A stretch of DNA of 64,000 nt from Sphingomonas xinjiangensis (lineage in GTDB: Bacteria; Pseudomonadota; Alphaproteobacteria; Sphingomonadales; Sphingomonadaceae). The DNA lies in contig NZ_JACIJF010000006.1 in NCBI RefSeq assembly GCF_014199255.1, positions 62,001-126,000 of the forward strand, in the 5' to 3' direction. The notes beneath the pieces were generated by a model. The model was not told where the DNA came from and made no database searches. It was given only the letters and a program-made list of their open reading frames with translations. Made by a program: the position numbers and the translations under genes. Positions 27,676-38,230 of this stretch are shown here, piece by piece (the first letter of the stretch is position 1; every line of letters starts with the position of its first letter).

Positions 27676-29511
27676 ATGCAATTCGACGTCATCGTGATCG
27701 GCGGGGGCCATGCCGGCACCGAAGCTGCCGCTGCGTCTGCACGGCGCGGCGCGCGCACCGCGCTGCTCAGCTTCGACCTCGACGCGCTCGGCGCAATGTC
27801 CTGCAACCCCGCCGTTGGCGGGCTTGGAAAGGGACATTTAGTTCGCGAAGTCGATGCCTTTGACGGCCTCATCGGACGAGCTGCGGACGCCGCCGGGATC
27901 CACTACCGCATGCTCAATCGTAGCAAGGGTACCGCCGTGCAAGGTCCGCGGGTCCAGGCTGACAGAGTGCACTATGCCGCGGCCATTCAGGCCATGCTTG
28001 TGGCGCAGCAGGGACTGACGCTGGTCCGGGGTGAAGCGGCGGCGTTGCACTTGGTCGGCGGGCATGTGGCGGGCGTGACGCTCGCCGATGGTACGACGCT
28101 GGATGCGTCGGCAGTGGTGCTCGCTACAGGGACGTTCCTGGGCGGACGAATTTTTCGCGGCGAGGAACGGCTGAGCGGCGGAAGGATTAATGAAGCAGCC
28201 GCCACACGTCTCGCCGAACAATTGCGCGAACTTGCCTTGCCGATGGCGCGGCTGAAAACGGGAACGCCGCCACGGCTCGATGGCCGCACGATCGACTGGG
28301 CAGCAACGATCGAGCAGCCTTCGGAGTGCGAGCCATGGACGATGTCGCCCGTGGGCCGCCGGGTTCTGCCGCAACTTCATTGTGCAGTCACACGCACTAA
28401 TGCCGCGACGCATGATGCTATCCGCGCGGGGCTGGACCGGTCGCCGCTGTTCACCGGCGCGATCGATGCGCAGGGCCCGCGCTATTGCCCGTCGATTGAA
28501 GACAAGATCCACCGCTTTGGCGACCGCGACGGACACCAGATCTTCTTGGAGCCGGAGGGGCTCGGCACGCACCTGGTCTATCCCAACGGCATGTCCACGT
28601 CGCTGCCGGTCGACATTCAGGTGGCAATGGTCAAGTCGGTCCCGGGCCTGGAGCGCGCCGAGATCGTCACGCCGGGCTATGCCGTCGAGTATGACTATAT
28701 CGATCCCCGTGCCTTAGGGGCGGGGCTCGGATTGTCGGCGATCCCGGGCTTGTTCTTTGCCGGGCAGATCAACGGGACGACCGGCTATGAAGAGGCGGCG
28801 GGGCAGGGTTTGGTCGCAGGCAGCAACGCCGCAGCGCACGCCTGTGACATCGCGCCGCTTCTGCTCGATCGTGCAACCAGCTATTTGGGGGTGATGATCG
28901 ACGACCTGGTGCTCCAAGGCGTTACCGAGCCTTATCGGATGCTGACCGCACGCGCCGAGTTCAGGCTGTACCTACGTGCGGACAATGCGGAGACGCGGCT
29001 CGGGTCGATTGCCGATGCGCTGGGATTGCTAGGTAAGGATCGCCAGGATCGGCAACGCAACAGGGTTGAAGCGCGTAAAGCGCTGGAGGTCAGTTTTTCC
29101 CAAATGTTCACTGCGGCACAACTCAAGGGGAGGGGTGCGGATGTCGCGCAGGATGGCGCCAAACGAACGGCCAAGGAGTGGCTGCGCTTTCCGTCGGTAA
29201 CGCTCGGCCATGTGGCGCCGGATGACATCGGGCAGGTCGACACGGCGATGCTCCAGGAATTCGTCGAAGACGCGCGCTATGCGCCATATCTCGAACGCCA
29301 GGCGGCGGAGGTCGCCCAGCTTCGTTCGAATGACGCTATCCGGCTCGACGGCGGGTTGCGCTATGAGGCCATTCCGGGGCTTTCGAACGAAATGGTGGAA
29401 CGGCTGGCAGCCGCGCGCCCGACCACATTAGGGGCGGCATCGCGCATCCGTGGCATCACCCCCGCAGCGCTTTCGGCGATCCTGCTGCACACCCGGCGAG
29501 CAGCTGCATGA
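27676..29511 (+). CDS. mnmG: tRNA uridine-5-carboxymethylaminomethyl modification flavoprotein
   Basis: 611 residues from ATG 27676 ([17 protein letters not shown]), preceded by GGAG; an in-frame ATG at 27658 is less likely. FAD dinucleotide motif G-G-G-H-A-G near 9-14, [16 protein letters not shown] near 43-54, and the conserved C-terminal helical domain. With MnmE it modifies wobble uridine. It overlaps rsmG by 4 bp. Confidence 0.96.
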   Translation: MQFDVIVIGGGHAGTEAAAASARRGARTALLSFDLDALGAMSCNPAVGGLGKGHLVREVDAFDGLIGRAADAAGIHYRMLNRSKGTAVQGPRVQADRVHYAAAIQAMLVAQQGLTLVRGEAAALHLVGGHVAGVTLADGTTLDASAVVLATGTFLGGRIFRGEERLSGGRINEAAATRLAEQLRELALPMARLKTGTPPRLDGRTIDWAATIEQPSECEPWTMSPVGRRVLPQLHCAVTRTNAATHDAIRAGLDRSPLFTGAIDAQGPRYCPSIEDKIHRFGDRDGHQIFLEPEGLGTHLVYPNGMSTSLPVDIQVAMVKSVPGLERAEIVTPGYAVEYDYIDPRALGAGLGLSAIPGLFFAGQINGTTGYEEAAGQGLVAGSNAAAHACDIAPLLLDRATSYLGVMIDDLVLQGVTEPYRMLTARAEFRLYLRADNAETRLGSIADALGLLGKDRQDRQRNRVEARKALEVSFSQMFTAAQLKGRGADVAQDGAKRTAKEWLRFPSVTLGHVAPDDIGQVDTAMLQEFVEDARYAPYLERQAAEVAQLRSNDAIRLDGGLRYEAIPGLSNEMVERLAAARPTTLGAASRIRGITPAALSAILLHTRRAAA

Positions 29512-30128
29512 GCGAAGAGCAGGCGCGGGAATGGGTACGCGCTACTTTCGGCGTTTCACGTGAAACCCAGCTTGAGCGCTTTGCGGCGATCCTTACCGAA
29601 GCTTCGGCCAAGCAGAATCTCATCTCGGCGTCGACACTCGATACGATGTGGACGCGGCATATAACGGACTCGGCACAGCTGGTTCCGCTGGCCAGCAATG
29701 CTGGCGAAGGTGCTTGGCTCGACATCGGTAGCGGCGCGGGCCTCCCCGGCATCGTAGCTGCCATATTGTCTGATCGCCCGGTGGTTCTGGTTGAGCCACG
29801 GGTTCGTCGCGTCGAGTTTCTCCGCGAGGCCGCCCTTTTGCTGGGTCTCACCCACGTATCAGTCGAGCACGCTAAGGTAGAGGCATTCACGCCATCCCAG
29901 CCGGCGGCGATCGTGTCGGCCCGTGCGGTCGCGGAATTAAGTAAGCTGCTCGCCGCCAGCGTCCATTGCACGAGTCTATCCACACTCTGGGTGCTTCCAA
30001 AGGGCCGCCAAGCCGAAACGGAGGTGGCAGCGGCACGCCGGAAGTGGCATGGTTCGTTCCACGTGGAACCGAGCATGACACAACCTGAATCGGGTATCGT
30101 GGTCGCAATAGGGGTACGCCCAAGATGA
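29508..30128 (+). CDS. rsmG: 16S rRNA (guanine527-N7)-methyltransferase
   Basis: 206 residues. SAM motif I is [12 protein letters not shown] near 70-81; motif II includes L-V-E-P-R-V-R-R near 96-103. The coding frame contains two parS palindromes (29552-29567 and 30055-30070), which is a striking constraint on its codons. It overlaps mnmG and parA by 4 bp each. Position between mnmG and parA is the classic arrangement. Confidence 0.95.
   Translation: MSEEQAREWVRATFGVSRETQLERFAAILTEASAKQNLISASTLDTMWTRHITDSAQLVPLASNAGEGAWLDIGSGAGLPGIVAAILSDRPVVLVEPRVRRVEFLREAALLLGLTHVSVEHAKVEAFTPSQPAAIVSARAVAELSKLLAASVHCTSLSTLWVLPKGRQAETEVAAARRKWHGSFHVEPSMTQPESGIVVAIGVRPR
29552..29567. promoter_or_regulatory. 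parS site 2, inside rsmG
   Basis: CGTTTCACGTGAAACC has the perfect 14-bp parS core GTTTCACGTGAAAC. It lies at codons 15-20 of rsmG. Confidence 0.9.
30055..30070. promoter_or_regulatory. parS site 3, inside rsmG near its end
   Basis: CGTTCCACGTGGAACC is a perfect palindrome over 14 bp (GTTCCACGTGGAAC), a known parS variant. It is 55 bp before the parA start. Confidence 0.88.
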
Positions 30129-30907
30129 TCTGCATCGCGATCGCTAATCAAAAAGGTGGCGTAGGAAAGACGACGACGGCGATCAACGTGGGCACAGCGC
30201 TTGCCGCTACGGGCCAGCGCGTGCTGCTGATCGATCTCGATCCGCAGGGGAACGCGTCGACTGGCTTGGGCATCGGCCGCTCGGACCGAGACCGCTCCAC
30301 CTATGATCTGCTCCTCACCGATGCCGAACTGGAAGACGTTGCGATCGCGACCAAGGTCCCCCGGCTCGACATCGTCCCCGCGACTCAGGACCTCTCCGGC
30401 GCGGAGATCGAGCTGATCGAATTCGATGCCCGGACCCACCGGCTCGACGCAGCAATCGGGCGGCATGTCGCCGGTCGATGGGATGTGGTGCTGATCGATT
30501 GCCCGCCATCGCTGGGTTTGCTGACGATCAATGCGATGGTCGCCGCACATGCGTTGCTGGTACCGCTACAATGCGAGTTCTTCGCGCTTGAAGGGCTCAG
30601 TCAGTTGCTGACCACCGTCGAACGCATCCGTAGCCGCTTCAATCCCGGCCTGTCGATCCTGGGCGTGGCGCTGACCATGTATGATCGCCGCAATCGCCTG
30701 ACCGACCAGGTGTCCGACGATGTGCGTGCGGTGCTCGGCAAGGTGGTGTTCGACACGGTCATCCCCCGCAATGTGCGCCTGTCGGAAGCGCCCAGCCACG
30801 GCGTGCCTGCGCTCATCTATGATTATCGCTGCGCCGGGTCGGAAGCGTATATCGCGCTTGCCCGCGAAGTGATTGACCGGCTGCCCAAGCTCAAGAAGGC
30901 CGCATGA
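30125..30907 (+). CDS. parA: Chromosome-partitioning ATPase ParA
   Basis: 260 residues. Deviant Walker A K10-G-G-V-G-K-T-T at 10-17, Walker A-prime region D-L-D-P-Q-G-N near 38-44, and Walker B V-L-I-D-C-P-P-S near 121-128. ParA uses ATP to bind DNA and move ParB-parS complexes after replication. It overlaps rsmG and parB by 4 bp. Confidence 0.96.
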   Translation: MICIAIANQKGGVGKTTTAINVGTALAATGQRVLLIDLDPQGNASTGLGIGRSDRDRSTYDLLLTDAELEDVAIATKVPRLDIVPATQDLSGAEIELIEFDARTHRLDAAIGRHVAGRWDVVLIDCPPSLGLLTINAMVAAHALLVPLQCEFFALEGLSQLLTTVERIRSRFNPGLSILGVALTMYDRRNRLTDQVSDDVRAVLGKVVFDTVIPRNVRLSEAPSHGVPALIYDYRCAGSEAYIALAREVIDRLPKLKKAA

Positions 30908-31815
30908 CCGATACCAATCCCGCCGCCCGCAAGACGCGTCCTGGCCTGGGCCGCGGCCTTAGTGCCCTGCTGGGCGACAGCTTGCCCGAGGCGCCGGTGG
31001 ATGGGGGCGCAGAGGGTTCCCAGCCTTCGGGCGTGCGGCAATTGCCGGTCAGCGCGCTGGCGCCGCATCCCGGCCAGCCACGCCGCTACTTCGACGAAGA
31101 TGCGCTCGACGATCTCGCCCAATCGATCAAAGCGCGCGGCCTGATCCAGCCGATCGTCGTCCGTCCACACGGGCATAGCTATCAGATCGTTGCCGGCGAG
31201 CGCCGCTGGCGCGCGGCGCAGCGCGCGCGACTGCACGAAGTCCCGGTCATCGTCCGCGAGCTGAGCGACGCGGACACGATGGAAATCGCGCTGGTGGAAA
31301 ACATCCAGCGACAGGACCTCAACGCGATCGAAGAAGCCGAGGCCTATGCCCGGTTGATCCAGGAATTCGGCCATACCCAGGAGGCGCTGGCGCGGCTGGT
31401 GCACAAGTCTCGCAGCCACATCTCCAATCTGATGCGCCTGCTCGACCTCCCGGAACCCGTCCGGCAGATGGTGGTCGTGGGCGACATCGAAATGGGCCAT
31501 GCCCGCGCGCTGATCGGCGCGCCAGATCCCGTAAAGCTTGCCCGCCAGGTCTCGGACAAGGGGCTGTCGGTGCGCGATACCGAGAAGCTGGCCCGCGAGG
31601 CGAAGCCCCCCAGCAGCCGCCGCAACAAAGATGGTGCGCAGGGCAGCGGGATGCGCGACGCCGATCTAGCCGCGCTGGAGACGCAGCTGGGCGATGTTCT
31701 GGGGCTCAAGGTCCAGATCAGTCACGGCGCCAAGGGCGGCACCCTTACGGTCAGCTATGGCACGCTCGACCAGCTCGACATGGTCTGCCAGCGGCTGAGC
31801 GGCGAGCGGATCTAG
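30904..31815 (+). CDS. parB: Chromosome-partitioning protein ParB
   Basis: 303 residues. Near the N-terminus R-G-L-S-A-L-L-G (ParA-interaction segment), then the CTPase domain with G-E-R-R-W-R-A-A near 99-106 and E-I-A-L-V-E-N-I-Q-R near 122-131, a helix-turn-helix around H-T-Q-E-A-L-A-R-L-V-H-K-S-R-S-H-I near 158-174, and a short C-terminal dimer domain. It loads at the three parS sites listed here and slides outward with CTP. Last gene of the mnmE-to-parB run. Confidence 0.96.
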   Translation: MTDTNPAARKTRPGLGRGLSALLGDSLPEAPVDGGAEGSQPSGVRQLPVSALAPHPGQPRRYFDEDALDDLAQSIKARGLIQPIVVRPHGHSYQIVAGERRWRAAQRARLHEVPVIVRELSDADTMEIALVENIQRQDLNAIEEAEAYARLIQEFGHTQEALARLVHKSRSHISNLMRLLDLPEPVRQMVVVGDIEMGHARALIGAPDPVKLARQVSDKGLSVRDTEKLAREAKPPSSRRNKDGAQGSGMRDADLAALETQLGDVLGLKVQISHGAKGGTLTVSYGTLDQLDMVCQRLSGERI

Positions 31816-31891
31816 CCGCCCGCCGAGTGGCGGATGTGCAGCCAAAGCGCACGGCAGGCGTTTGGCGCATCGTCCCGACATGGAGTGCATG

Positions 31892-32731
31892 ATGTCCGCT
31901 GCCGATCGTACCTGGCTGATTACCGGCTGCTCCACCGGTTTCGGCCGGGCCCTGGCCGAACTGCTGATCCGCCGCGGTGAGCGCGTCTTCGCGAGCGCCC
32001 GCGACCCGGAGCAGCTTGCGAACCTGGTCGATGGTCATCCCAATGCTCGCGCCCTGCGCCTCGACGTGACGTCCAATGCCGACATCGCCGCTGCGGCGAC
32101 TATTGTGGAAGCGTCCGGCGGGGTGGACGTGCTGGTGAACAATGCCGGCTATGGCTATCTGACCGCGTTCGAAGAGGGCGAGGAAGCGGGATACCGCGCG
32201 CAGTTCGAAACGAATCTATTCGGCCTGATCGCCATGACCAAAGCGGTCCTGCCGGCGATGCGCGCACGCGGGAGCGGGCATATCGTCAATGTCGCGTCGG
32301 TCGGCGGGCTGGTCGGTAATCCTGGCTCTTCCTACTATGCCGCCACTAAATTCGGCGTCGTCGGCCTGTCGGAAGCGCTGTCGAAGGAAGTGGGTCCGCT
32401 TGGGATCAAGGTGACAGTCGTGGAACCTGGGCCGTTTCGAACCGACTGGGCAGGGCGCTCGTTGCAGTCTGAAGGACGGATCGATGCCTATGCGGAGACC
32501 GTCCATCGGCGCCTCGACGAAGTCGCAGGGTATAGCGGCCGACAGCCAGGCGACCCGGTGCGCGCGGCGGAGGCGATCGTACAGGCGGTAGACAGCGCGG
32601 AACCGCCGCTGAACCTGATCCTGGGCGCGCCGGGGCTGCGATCAGTGCGGGAGAAGCTCGCCACCTTGTCGGCGGAGATCGACAAGTGGGAGGCGGTCAC
32701 GCTCGGCGCGGACTATCCCGAGCAACGCTGA
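31892..32731 (+). CDS. SDR-family oxidoreductase
   Basis: 279 residues from ATG 31892 (ATGs at 31889 and 31862 are also in frame; the GGAG at 31882-31885 favours 31889 or 31892). The NAD(P) motif is T-G-C-S-T-G-F-G near 11-18, N-N-A-G-Y-G near 84-89, the catalytic S and Y-x-x-x-K (S-Y-Y-A-A-T-K near 145-151) are present. Substrate unknown. It is monocistronic between parB and the holA gene, which converges on it. Confidence 0.88.
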   Translation: MSAADRTWLITGCSTGFGRALAELLIRRGERVFASARDPEQLANLVDGHPNARALRLDVTSNADIAAAATIVEASGGVDVLVNNAGYGYLTAFEEGEEAGYRAQFETNLFGLIAMTKAVLPAMRARGSGHIVNVASVGGLVGNPGSSYYAATKFGVVGLSEALSKEVGPLGIKVTVVEPGPFRTDWAGRSLQSEGRIDAYAETVHRRLDEVAGYSGRQPGDPVRAAEAIVQAVDSAEPPLNLILGAPGLRSVREKLATLSAEIDKWEAVTLGADYPEQR

Positions 32732-32752
32732 TATTTGCTGAGCGGCGGGGGC

Positions 32753-33775
32753 TCAGCCCCGCGCGCGCGCCGCTTGGCGAGCAATCGCGGTGCATTCCGC
32801 CTCGGCCAGGACATCGCCGGCGCTGCCGCCGTGCATCACGCCGCGCTCTGCTTCGCGCACGCGTTCGATCGCGCGAGCGATTTGCGGCGCGCTCCAGCGG
32901 CGCAGCGCCCGCGCGGTGGAAGCTTTCTCCTTGAAGAACACGCGATGCTTTTCAAGCACTTCATCCACCGCCAGTCCGCGATCCATGTCGGCGCGCAGTT
33001 CGGCGAGCGTCATGAATCGCCGCACGAGCTGACGCAGCAACGGGATCACCGATCCACCGCCCTGCACCAGCCGGCCGATCTCCACGCCCAGCTCGGTCAC
33101 GCGCCCGTCCAGCACAGCGTCGATCGCATGGAACAACTCGACCTCGCCCAGATCGGCGCCGATCGCGTCCAGCGCGTCGCCATCGGCCTCGCGCGGGTGT
33201 TCGGGTTCGGCGTCGAGATACAGCGCCAGTTTCTCGATCTCACGCGCCAGGATCGCGCGGTCGCCCCCGCTTGCGCTCGCAAGCCGCTGGGGCACGTCGC
33301 CGGTCAGCCGCAGCCCCTGCGCTCTCGCCAGATCGGAGGCGAGGCGGACCGCATCCATGCCTTCGGGCACATAGCAGGCAAAGGAGAGGGCGTTCTGCGC
33401 GGCAACGATCATCTTCACCAGCTTGCCGCTGGCCTTCAGACCTGGCCCGATCGCCACCACGGGGTTGCCGGCCTGTTCGGCCTTGAGCAGCAGAGACACC
33501 GCCTCGCCACCGGCTTCTTCGAGCCCGGATATGCGGACATAGCGGGCGTCGCCGAACAGCGACAGCGACGCGGCCTCATCAGCCAGCCGCCCGGGCTGCT
33601 CGCGCAATGCCTTCATGTCCAGGTCGATGCGCTCGGCTCCTTGCCCAAGCGCCTTGCCCAGACGGTCGGCGAGCTCGGCTGCACCGGCTTCGTCCGGACC
33701 GTGGAACAGAAACAGGCGGATGTCAGGCTTGGGCTTGTCGACTGCGGCGCGAATCTGCGCCGCATTGGCCTTCAT
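32753..33775 (-). CDS. holA: DNA polymerase III delta subunit
   Basis: 340 residues, the family length. The start [13 protein letters not shown] and F-L-F-H-G-P-D-E-A-G near 22-31 fit HolA (AAA+-like domain without an intact Walker A). It is the clamp-loader wrench that opens the beta clamp. It is last in leuS-lptE-holA, with 4-bp overlaps between genes. Confidence 0.9.
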   Translation of the reverse strand: MKANAAQIRAAVDKPKPDIRLFLFHGPDEAGAAELADRLGKALGQGAERIDLDMKALREQPGRLADEAASLSLFGDARYVRISGLEEAGGEAVSLLLKAEQAGNPVVAIGPGLKASGKLVKMIVAAQNALSFACYVPEGMDAVRLASDLARAQGLRLTGDVPQRLASASGGDRAILAREIEKLALYLDAEPEHPREADGDALDAIGADLGEVELFHAIDAVLDGRVTELGVEIGRLVQGGGSVIPLLRQLVRRFMTLAELRADMDRGLAVDEVLEKHRVFFKEKASTARALRRWSAPQIARAIERVREAERGVMHGGSAGDVLAEAECTAIARQAARARG

Positions 33776-34269
33776 TGCGGTGCTGGAGTGGCGTTGGCGT
33801 ACCGCGCCACCCGGCCGACGATCTGGTCTGCGACGATGCCCGACAGCCGCTCCAGCGCGGTGCGCTCGGCGGCGATCGTTGCATATTCGGACCCGACGAC
33901 GTCGATGCCAGCGTCCGATCCCGCGGTCGCATCCAGCACCACCGTGCCGTTGTTCAAATCCACCAGCTGATAGCGCGCGCGCAGCGTCAGCCGCTCACGC
34001 GTGACGCTGTCGTCGCGGCGAACGCCAAGCCCGGCAATCCGGTCGTCCAGCCGTACCTCGAGCCGGTACCGTGCCGCGGCGTTCTCTCCCGCGTTCAGCC
34101 GATCGCGCAGGGCGTTGGACATCAGCCAGCCCGACTGCCCCTCGATCGGAGCAACCTGTATCGATGCGAGCACCGACTGTACCGGGCCTGCCGCCCCACC
34201 GCCATATAGCGGCCGCAGCCCGCAACCGGAGAGCGCCAGCGCACCTGCGAGGAGCAGCAGCGCCTTCAT
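33772..34269 (-). CDS. lptE: LPS-assembly lipoprotein LptE
   Basis: 165 residues. The lipobox is L-A-L-S-G-C16, followed by G-L-R-P-L-Y-G-G, the family start. The rest is a short alpha/beta domain with [12 protein letters not shown] strands, typical of LptE. It plugs the LptD barrel for lipopolysaccharide (in sphingomonads, glycosphingolipid/LPS-like molecules) export to the outer membrane. Found between leuS and holA as in most alphaproteobacteria. Confidence 0.9.
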   Translation of the reverse strand: MKALLLLAGALALSGCGLRPLYGGGAAGPVQSVLASIQVAPIEGQSGWLMSNALRDRLNAGENAAARYRLEVRLDDRIAGLGVRRDDSVTRERLTLRARYQLVDLNNGTVVLDATAGSDAGIDVVGSEYATIAAERTALERLSGIVADQIVGRVARYANATPAPQ

Positions 34270-36773
34270 GCGACGATATTCACGAGACGGTCGGGCACGA
34301 CGATCACCTTTCTCGGAGCGTTGCCTTCGAGCGCGCGAACGATCTTCTCGGCGCCGAGTGCCGCCGCCTCGACCTGATCCTTGGGCGCACCCTTGGGCAT
34401 CACCAGCGTGTCGCGCAGCTTGCCATTAACCTGAACCGCGATGGTGACTTCGTCATCGACCAGCAGGGCAGGGTCCACCTCGGGCCAGGGGGCGTCGGCG
34501 ATCAGCCCTTCGCCGCCCATCTCCGCCCAGGCCTGCTCGGCGATGTGCGGCACCATTGGCGCCACAACCCGCACCAGCGTGCGGATGGCGGTGTTGCGCG
34601 ATGCGGACGGCTGCGCCCGCTCGATCGCGTTGGTAAGCTCATAAAGCTTGGCCACCGCCTTGTTGAAGGTCAGCGCGTCGATGTCCTCGGCGACGCCCGC
34701 GATCGTGCGGTGCAGCCTTCGGTCGAGATCCTTGTCCTCGCCCTGCGCATCTTCCAGCCCGTCGAACAGCCGCCACAGCCGCTGCACGAAGCGCCACGCG
34801 CCTTCGATGCCGTTCTCGCTCCACTCCAGATCGCGCTCGGGCGGCGAATCCGACAGCATGAACCAGCGCACTGCGTCCGCGCCATATTGGTCGACGATCG
34901 GCTCCGGATCGACCGTGTTCTTCTTGGACTTGGACATCTTTTCGATGCGGCCCAACGTCACGATGTCCCCGCTGGCGATCTCGACTGCGCCGGCGCTATC
35001 CTTACGGATTTCCTCGGGCGAGAGCCAGCGCCCGTCGAGCGACTTGTACGTTTCGTGCGTCACCATTCCCTGCGTGAACAGCCCGGCGAACGGTTCGGCC
35101 ACATCGATTTTGCCGATATGCTGGAGAGCGCGGGTGAAGAAGCGCGCGTAGAGCAGGTGCAGGATCGCATGCTCGACCCCGCCGATATACTGGCCGACCG
35201 GCAGCCATTGCTCGGCCACGGCCTTGTCGAACGGCTGATCGCTCGGCTGGCTGGCAAAGCGGAGGAAGTACCAGGACGAATCGACAAAGGTATCGAGCGT
35301 GTCGGTCTCGCGCCGCGCCGGGCTGCCGCACTTCGGGCAGTCGACTTGCTTCCAGGTCGGATGCCGGTCCAGCGGATTACCGGGAATGTCGAAGCTGACG
35401 TCCTCGGGCAGCACCACCGGCAGCTGGTCCTTCGGCACGCCCACCGGGCCGCAGCTTTCGCAATGGATGATCGGGATCGGCGTGCCCCAATAACGCTGAC
35501 GGCTGACGCCCCAGTCACGCAGGCGCCACACCGTCGTGCCGGTACCCCAGCCGCCCGCTTCGGCGCGGCGAATGACCTCGCGTTTCGCGTCGGCGATGTC
35601 GAGCCCGTCGAGGAAGTGCGAGTTCACGATAGTGCCCGGGCCGGTATAGGCCTCGGTGCCGTGGAACTCGGGCGCGGTTTGGGAGCCCTCGGAGACCACG
35701 CGCCGGATCGGCAGCTGGTATTTGGTTGCGAACTCGAAGTCGCGCTGATCATGCGCCGGCACGCCGAACACCGCGCCGGTGCCGTAATCCATCAGCACGA
35801 AGTTCGCGATATAGACCGGAAGCTCCCAGCTGGCATCCAGCGGATGCGTAGCCCGGATGCCGGTATCGAAGCCCAGCTTTTCCTGCGTCTCCAGCTCGGC
35901 CGCGGTGGTGCCGCCCTGCTTGCAGCGCTCAATGAACGCCTGCACTTCGGGATTGTCGGTCGCAAGCGACTGCGCGATCGGGTGATCCGCCGCGACCGCG
36001 ACGAAGCTCGACCCGAACATCGTATCGGGCCTTGTAGTGAACACCTCGACTTCGCCGCCATCTGACAGCTTGAAGCGGAACTGCAGCCCCTCGGACTTGC
36101 CGATCCAGTTCTCCTGCATCAGCTTGACCTTGTCGGGCCAATGCTCGAGCCCGCGCACGCCGTCGAGCAGTTCGTCGGCGAACTGTGTGATCTTGAGGAA
36201 CCACTGGCTGAGCTTCTTGCGCTCCACCAATGCGCCCGAACGCCAGCCGCGGCCGTCGATCACCTGCTCGTTGGCCAGCACGGTCATGTCGACCGGATCC
36301 CAATTGACCGCGCTTTCCTTGCGATAGACCAGCCCGGCTTCGAGCAGATCGAGGAACAGCGCCTGCTCGTGGCCATAATAATCGGGCTCGCAGGTCGCGA
36401 TCTCGCGCGTCCAATCGAGCGCGAAGCCCAGGCGCTTCAACTGCGCCTTCATCGTCGCGATGTTGGCGCGCGTCCAGCTGCCGGGATGGACCTTGCGCTC
36501 CATTGCCGCATTCTCGGCGGGCATCCCGAACGCGTCCCACCCCATCGGGTGGAGCACTTCATGCCCAGTCATCCGCCGGTAGCGCGCCAGCACGTCGCCC
36601 ATCGTGTAGTTGCGGACATGCCCCATATGGATGCGCCCCGAAGGATAGGGGAACATCTCGAGCACGAAGGACTTGGGCTTGGGCGAATCGTCGCGCGCGG
36701 CGAAGGTGCGGTTGTCGTCCCACGCCTTCTGCCACGCGGCGTCTGCCTTCAGCGGATTGAAACGCGACGCCAT
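34266..36773 (-). CDS. leuS: Leucyl-tRNA synthetase
   Basis: 835 residues. HIGH motif H49-M-G-H52 within [16 protein letters not shown] motif M-S-K-S-K-K near 613-618, an editing domain in between, and a zinc-type C-x-x-C insertion near residues 425-481. It charges tRNA-Leu. Class I synthetase of normal bacterial length. Coupled to lptE by a 4-bp overlap. Confidence 0.97.
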   Translation of the reverse strand: MASRFNPLKADAAWQKAWDDNRTFAARDDSPKPKSFVLEMFPYPSGRIHMGHVRNYTMGDVLARYRRMTGHEVLHPMGWDAFGMPAENAAMERKVHPGSWTRANIATMKAQLKRLGFALDWTREIATCEPDYYGHEQALFLDLLEAGLVYRKESAVNWDPVDMTVLANEQVIDGRGWRSGALVERKKLSQWFLKITQFADELLDGVRGLEHWPDKVKLMQENWIGKSEGLQFRFKLSDGGEVEVFTTRPDTMFGSSFVAVAADHPIAQSLATDNPEVQAFIERCKQGGTTAAELETQEKLGFDTGIRATHPLDASWELPVYIANFVLMDYGTGAVFGVPAHDQRDFEFATKYQLPIRRVVSEGSQTAPEFHGTEAYTGPGTIVNSHFLDGLDIADAKREVIRRAEAGGWGTGTTVWRLRDWGVSRQRYWGTPIPIIHCESCGPVGVPKDQLPVVLPEDVSFDIPGNPLDRHPTWKQVDCPKCGSPARRETDTLDTFVDSSWYFLRFASQPSDQPFDKAVAEQWLPVGQYIGGVEHAILHLLYARFFTRALQHIGKIDVAEPFAGLFTQGMVTHETYKSLDGRWLSPEEIRKDSAGAVEIASGDIVTLGRIEKMSKSKKNTVDPEPIVDQYGADAVRWFMLSDSPPERDLEWSENGIEGAWRFVQRLWRLFDGLEDAQGEDKDLDRRLHRTIAGVAEDIDALTFNKAVAKLYELTNAIERAQPSASRNTAIRTLVRVVAPMVPHIAEQAWAEMGGEGLIADAPWPEVDPALLVDDEVTIAVQVNGKLRDTLVMPKGAPKDQVEAAALGAEKIVRALEGNAPRKVIVVPDRLVNIVA

Positions 36774-36788
36774 GCTATTGCCGTTGGA

Positions 36789-37223
36789 TCAGTTGGCGAC
36801 GGCGGCGCGGCGCAGGTCGCGGGCGCGGGTGAGAATTACGTCTTCCAGCTTCTGCACGGTGGCGGCCTGAACTGGCGCGGCGACCCACTGGCCGTTGCGG
36901 TTCACTTCGCGCAGCGCTGCGACCCGCACCGCATCGGCGCGCAGATCCTGGTCGAGCACGGTCACGGTGACCTTCATCCGCTCGGTCTGCACGTTGGGAT
37001 TGATGTACCAGTCGGTGACGATCACGCCCCCATTGGAGTCGGTCTGGAGCAGCGGCATGAAGCTCAGCGTGTCGAGGCTCGCACGCCATAGATAGGAGTT
37101 CACGCCGATGGTGGTGACTCGCGACGCGGCCAGGTCGGCGCTCGGACGGTCGTTCCCGCCGCCGCACGCAGTGATCGAAAAAGCGAGCGACCCTAGGATC
37201 GCAGTGCGCAACAGGCGGTTCAT
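36789..37223 (-). CDS. DUF3576-family lipoprotein
   Basis: 144 residues from ATG 37223 with AGGA 8 bases upstream. Lipobox I-T-A-C20 (L-A-F-S-I-T-A-C), then a beta-rich domain: N-S-Y-L-W-R-A-S-L-D-T-L near 42-53 and D-W-Y-I-N-P near 72-77 are DUF3576 hallmarks. Periplasmic or outer-membrane anchored, function unknown. It begins the leuS-lptE-holA operon; a TATAG-type -10 box lies about 45 bp before the start. Confidence 0.85.
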   Translation of the reverse strand: MNRLLRTAILGSLAFSITACGGGNDRPSADLAASRVTTIGVNSYLWRASLDTLSFMPLLQTDSNGGVIVTDWYINPNVQTERMKVTVTVLDQDLRADAVRVAALREVNRNGQWVAAPVQAATVQKLEDVILTRARDLRRAAVAN

Positions 37224-37459
37224 CGACACATTCCTACAGGCAGATAGATAGGCAAGCTGCATCTATAGTGGCGCATGTGGCGGTAGCAAGGCGGCTGAGC
37301 CGCGCCGGCCGCAGCGCAACCCTGTGCCGAACGACCGCGAATCTGTGGGGATCGGGCAACACTGGCACGAAAATTGTCAGACACATGCAAGACTGCCCTC
37401 GACCCAGTGGAACCTCGATCCCACTTCATGGTAGGGCGAGTGCATAAGAGGGGTAGATC

Positions 37460-38191
37460 ATGCGACGGCCAGGGTGGAAATCGGCAGTGGGACTGGGAGT
37501 GCTGTGCGCTCTTGGCGCCGCATTGTCGCCCGCCCTGCATGCGCAGGACCGTGCCGGCGATGACCGCCGCGTTGCGCCGCGACAGGCGTTCACGCCGCGC
37601 GGTGGCCTCGGCACTTTCACGCCGGCAGCCGCCGATCCCAAGCTCGCCGCCATCCTCGCACGCAGCGGCATGCCCGAAGCGGGCTTCCGCTTCACGCCAT
37701 CTGAGGCTCGCACCGGCACTCGCCGCGGCGTGACCGTGGCGGTGCGCGCGCGCAGGACGGGTACGGTCCGCCTGGAGCGTGAGGAATTCGCCGCCGCCGC
37801 GCCGGCCGCGGTCAGCCTGGCACCGATCGGGTACAACCTTGGCGTCTCGGTCGGCTGGAAGCGCTTCGCCGTGTCGGGCGACGTCACCAAGGTCGAACTG
37901 GTCCACCAGCCCGGCAGCCGCGAGCGCGCAAATCTCGGTCTGAGCTACAGCGGCAAGCGCGCTTCGGGCCGGGTACAGGCCACTGCCGACCGTCCGCTCG
38001 ATGGAACGCCGGTGCTGATCGGCGACAAGCCGAGCTATTCGATGGACCTGGGCGGTTCCTACTCGCTGACTCGCAACCTCGATGTGACCGCCGGCGTGCG
38101 GTACAAGAGCGAGCGTGACCGCCTGCCCAAGCTCAGCGACGATCGCCGCGACAGCCAGGCGGTCTATGTGGGCACCGCCTTCCGCTTCTAA
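37460..38191 (+). CDS. Putative outer-membrane beta-barrel protein
   Basis: 243 residues. Signal peptide about 1-29 (A-L-S-P-A-L-H-A-Q), an Arg/Pro-rich linker (30-100), then alternating strands (S-V-G-W-K-R-F-A-V-S-G-D-V near 131-143, S-M-D-L-G-G-S-Y-S-L-T near 192-202) and a last strand ending in A-F-R-F with terminal Phe. That C-terminus is the outer-membrane assembly signal. Only about eight strands fit, so a small barrel. No family name recalled. AGAGGGG precedes the ATG. Confidence 0.75.
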   Translation: MRRPGWKSAVGLGVLCALGAALSPALHAQDRAGDDRRVAPRQAFTPRGGLGTFTPAAADPKLAAILARSGMPEAGFRFTPSEARTGTRRGVTVAVRARRTGTVRLEREEFAAAAPAAVSLAPIGYNLGVSVGWKRFAVSGDVTKVELVHQPGSRERANLGLSYSGKRASGRVQATADRPLDGTPVLIGDKPSYSMDLGGSYSLTRNLDVTAGVRYKSERDRLPKLSDDRRDSQAVYVGTAFRF

Positions 38192-38230
38192 GGCGCGGAG
38201 CCGCTTCAAGCCGATGCTAGCCTAAGCCCA

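Noticed and set aside
34071..36065. A 664-codon plus-strand open frame opposite leuS
   Set aside because: Antisense shadow of leuS, no recognisable domain.
37224..37459. Riboswitch in the DUF3576/barrel gap
   Set aside because: No recognisable conserved fold or terminator pair; only promoter-like elements.
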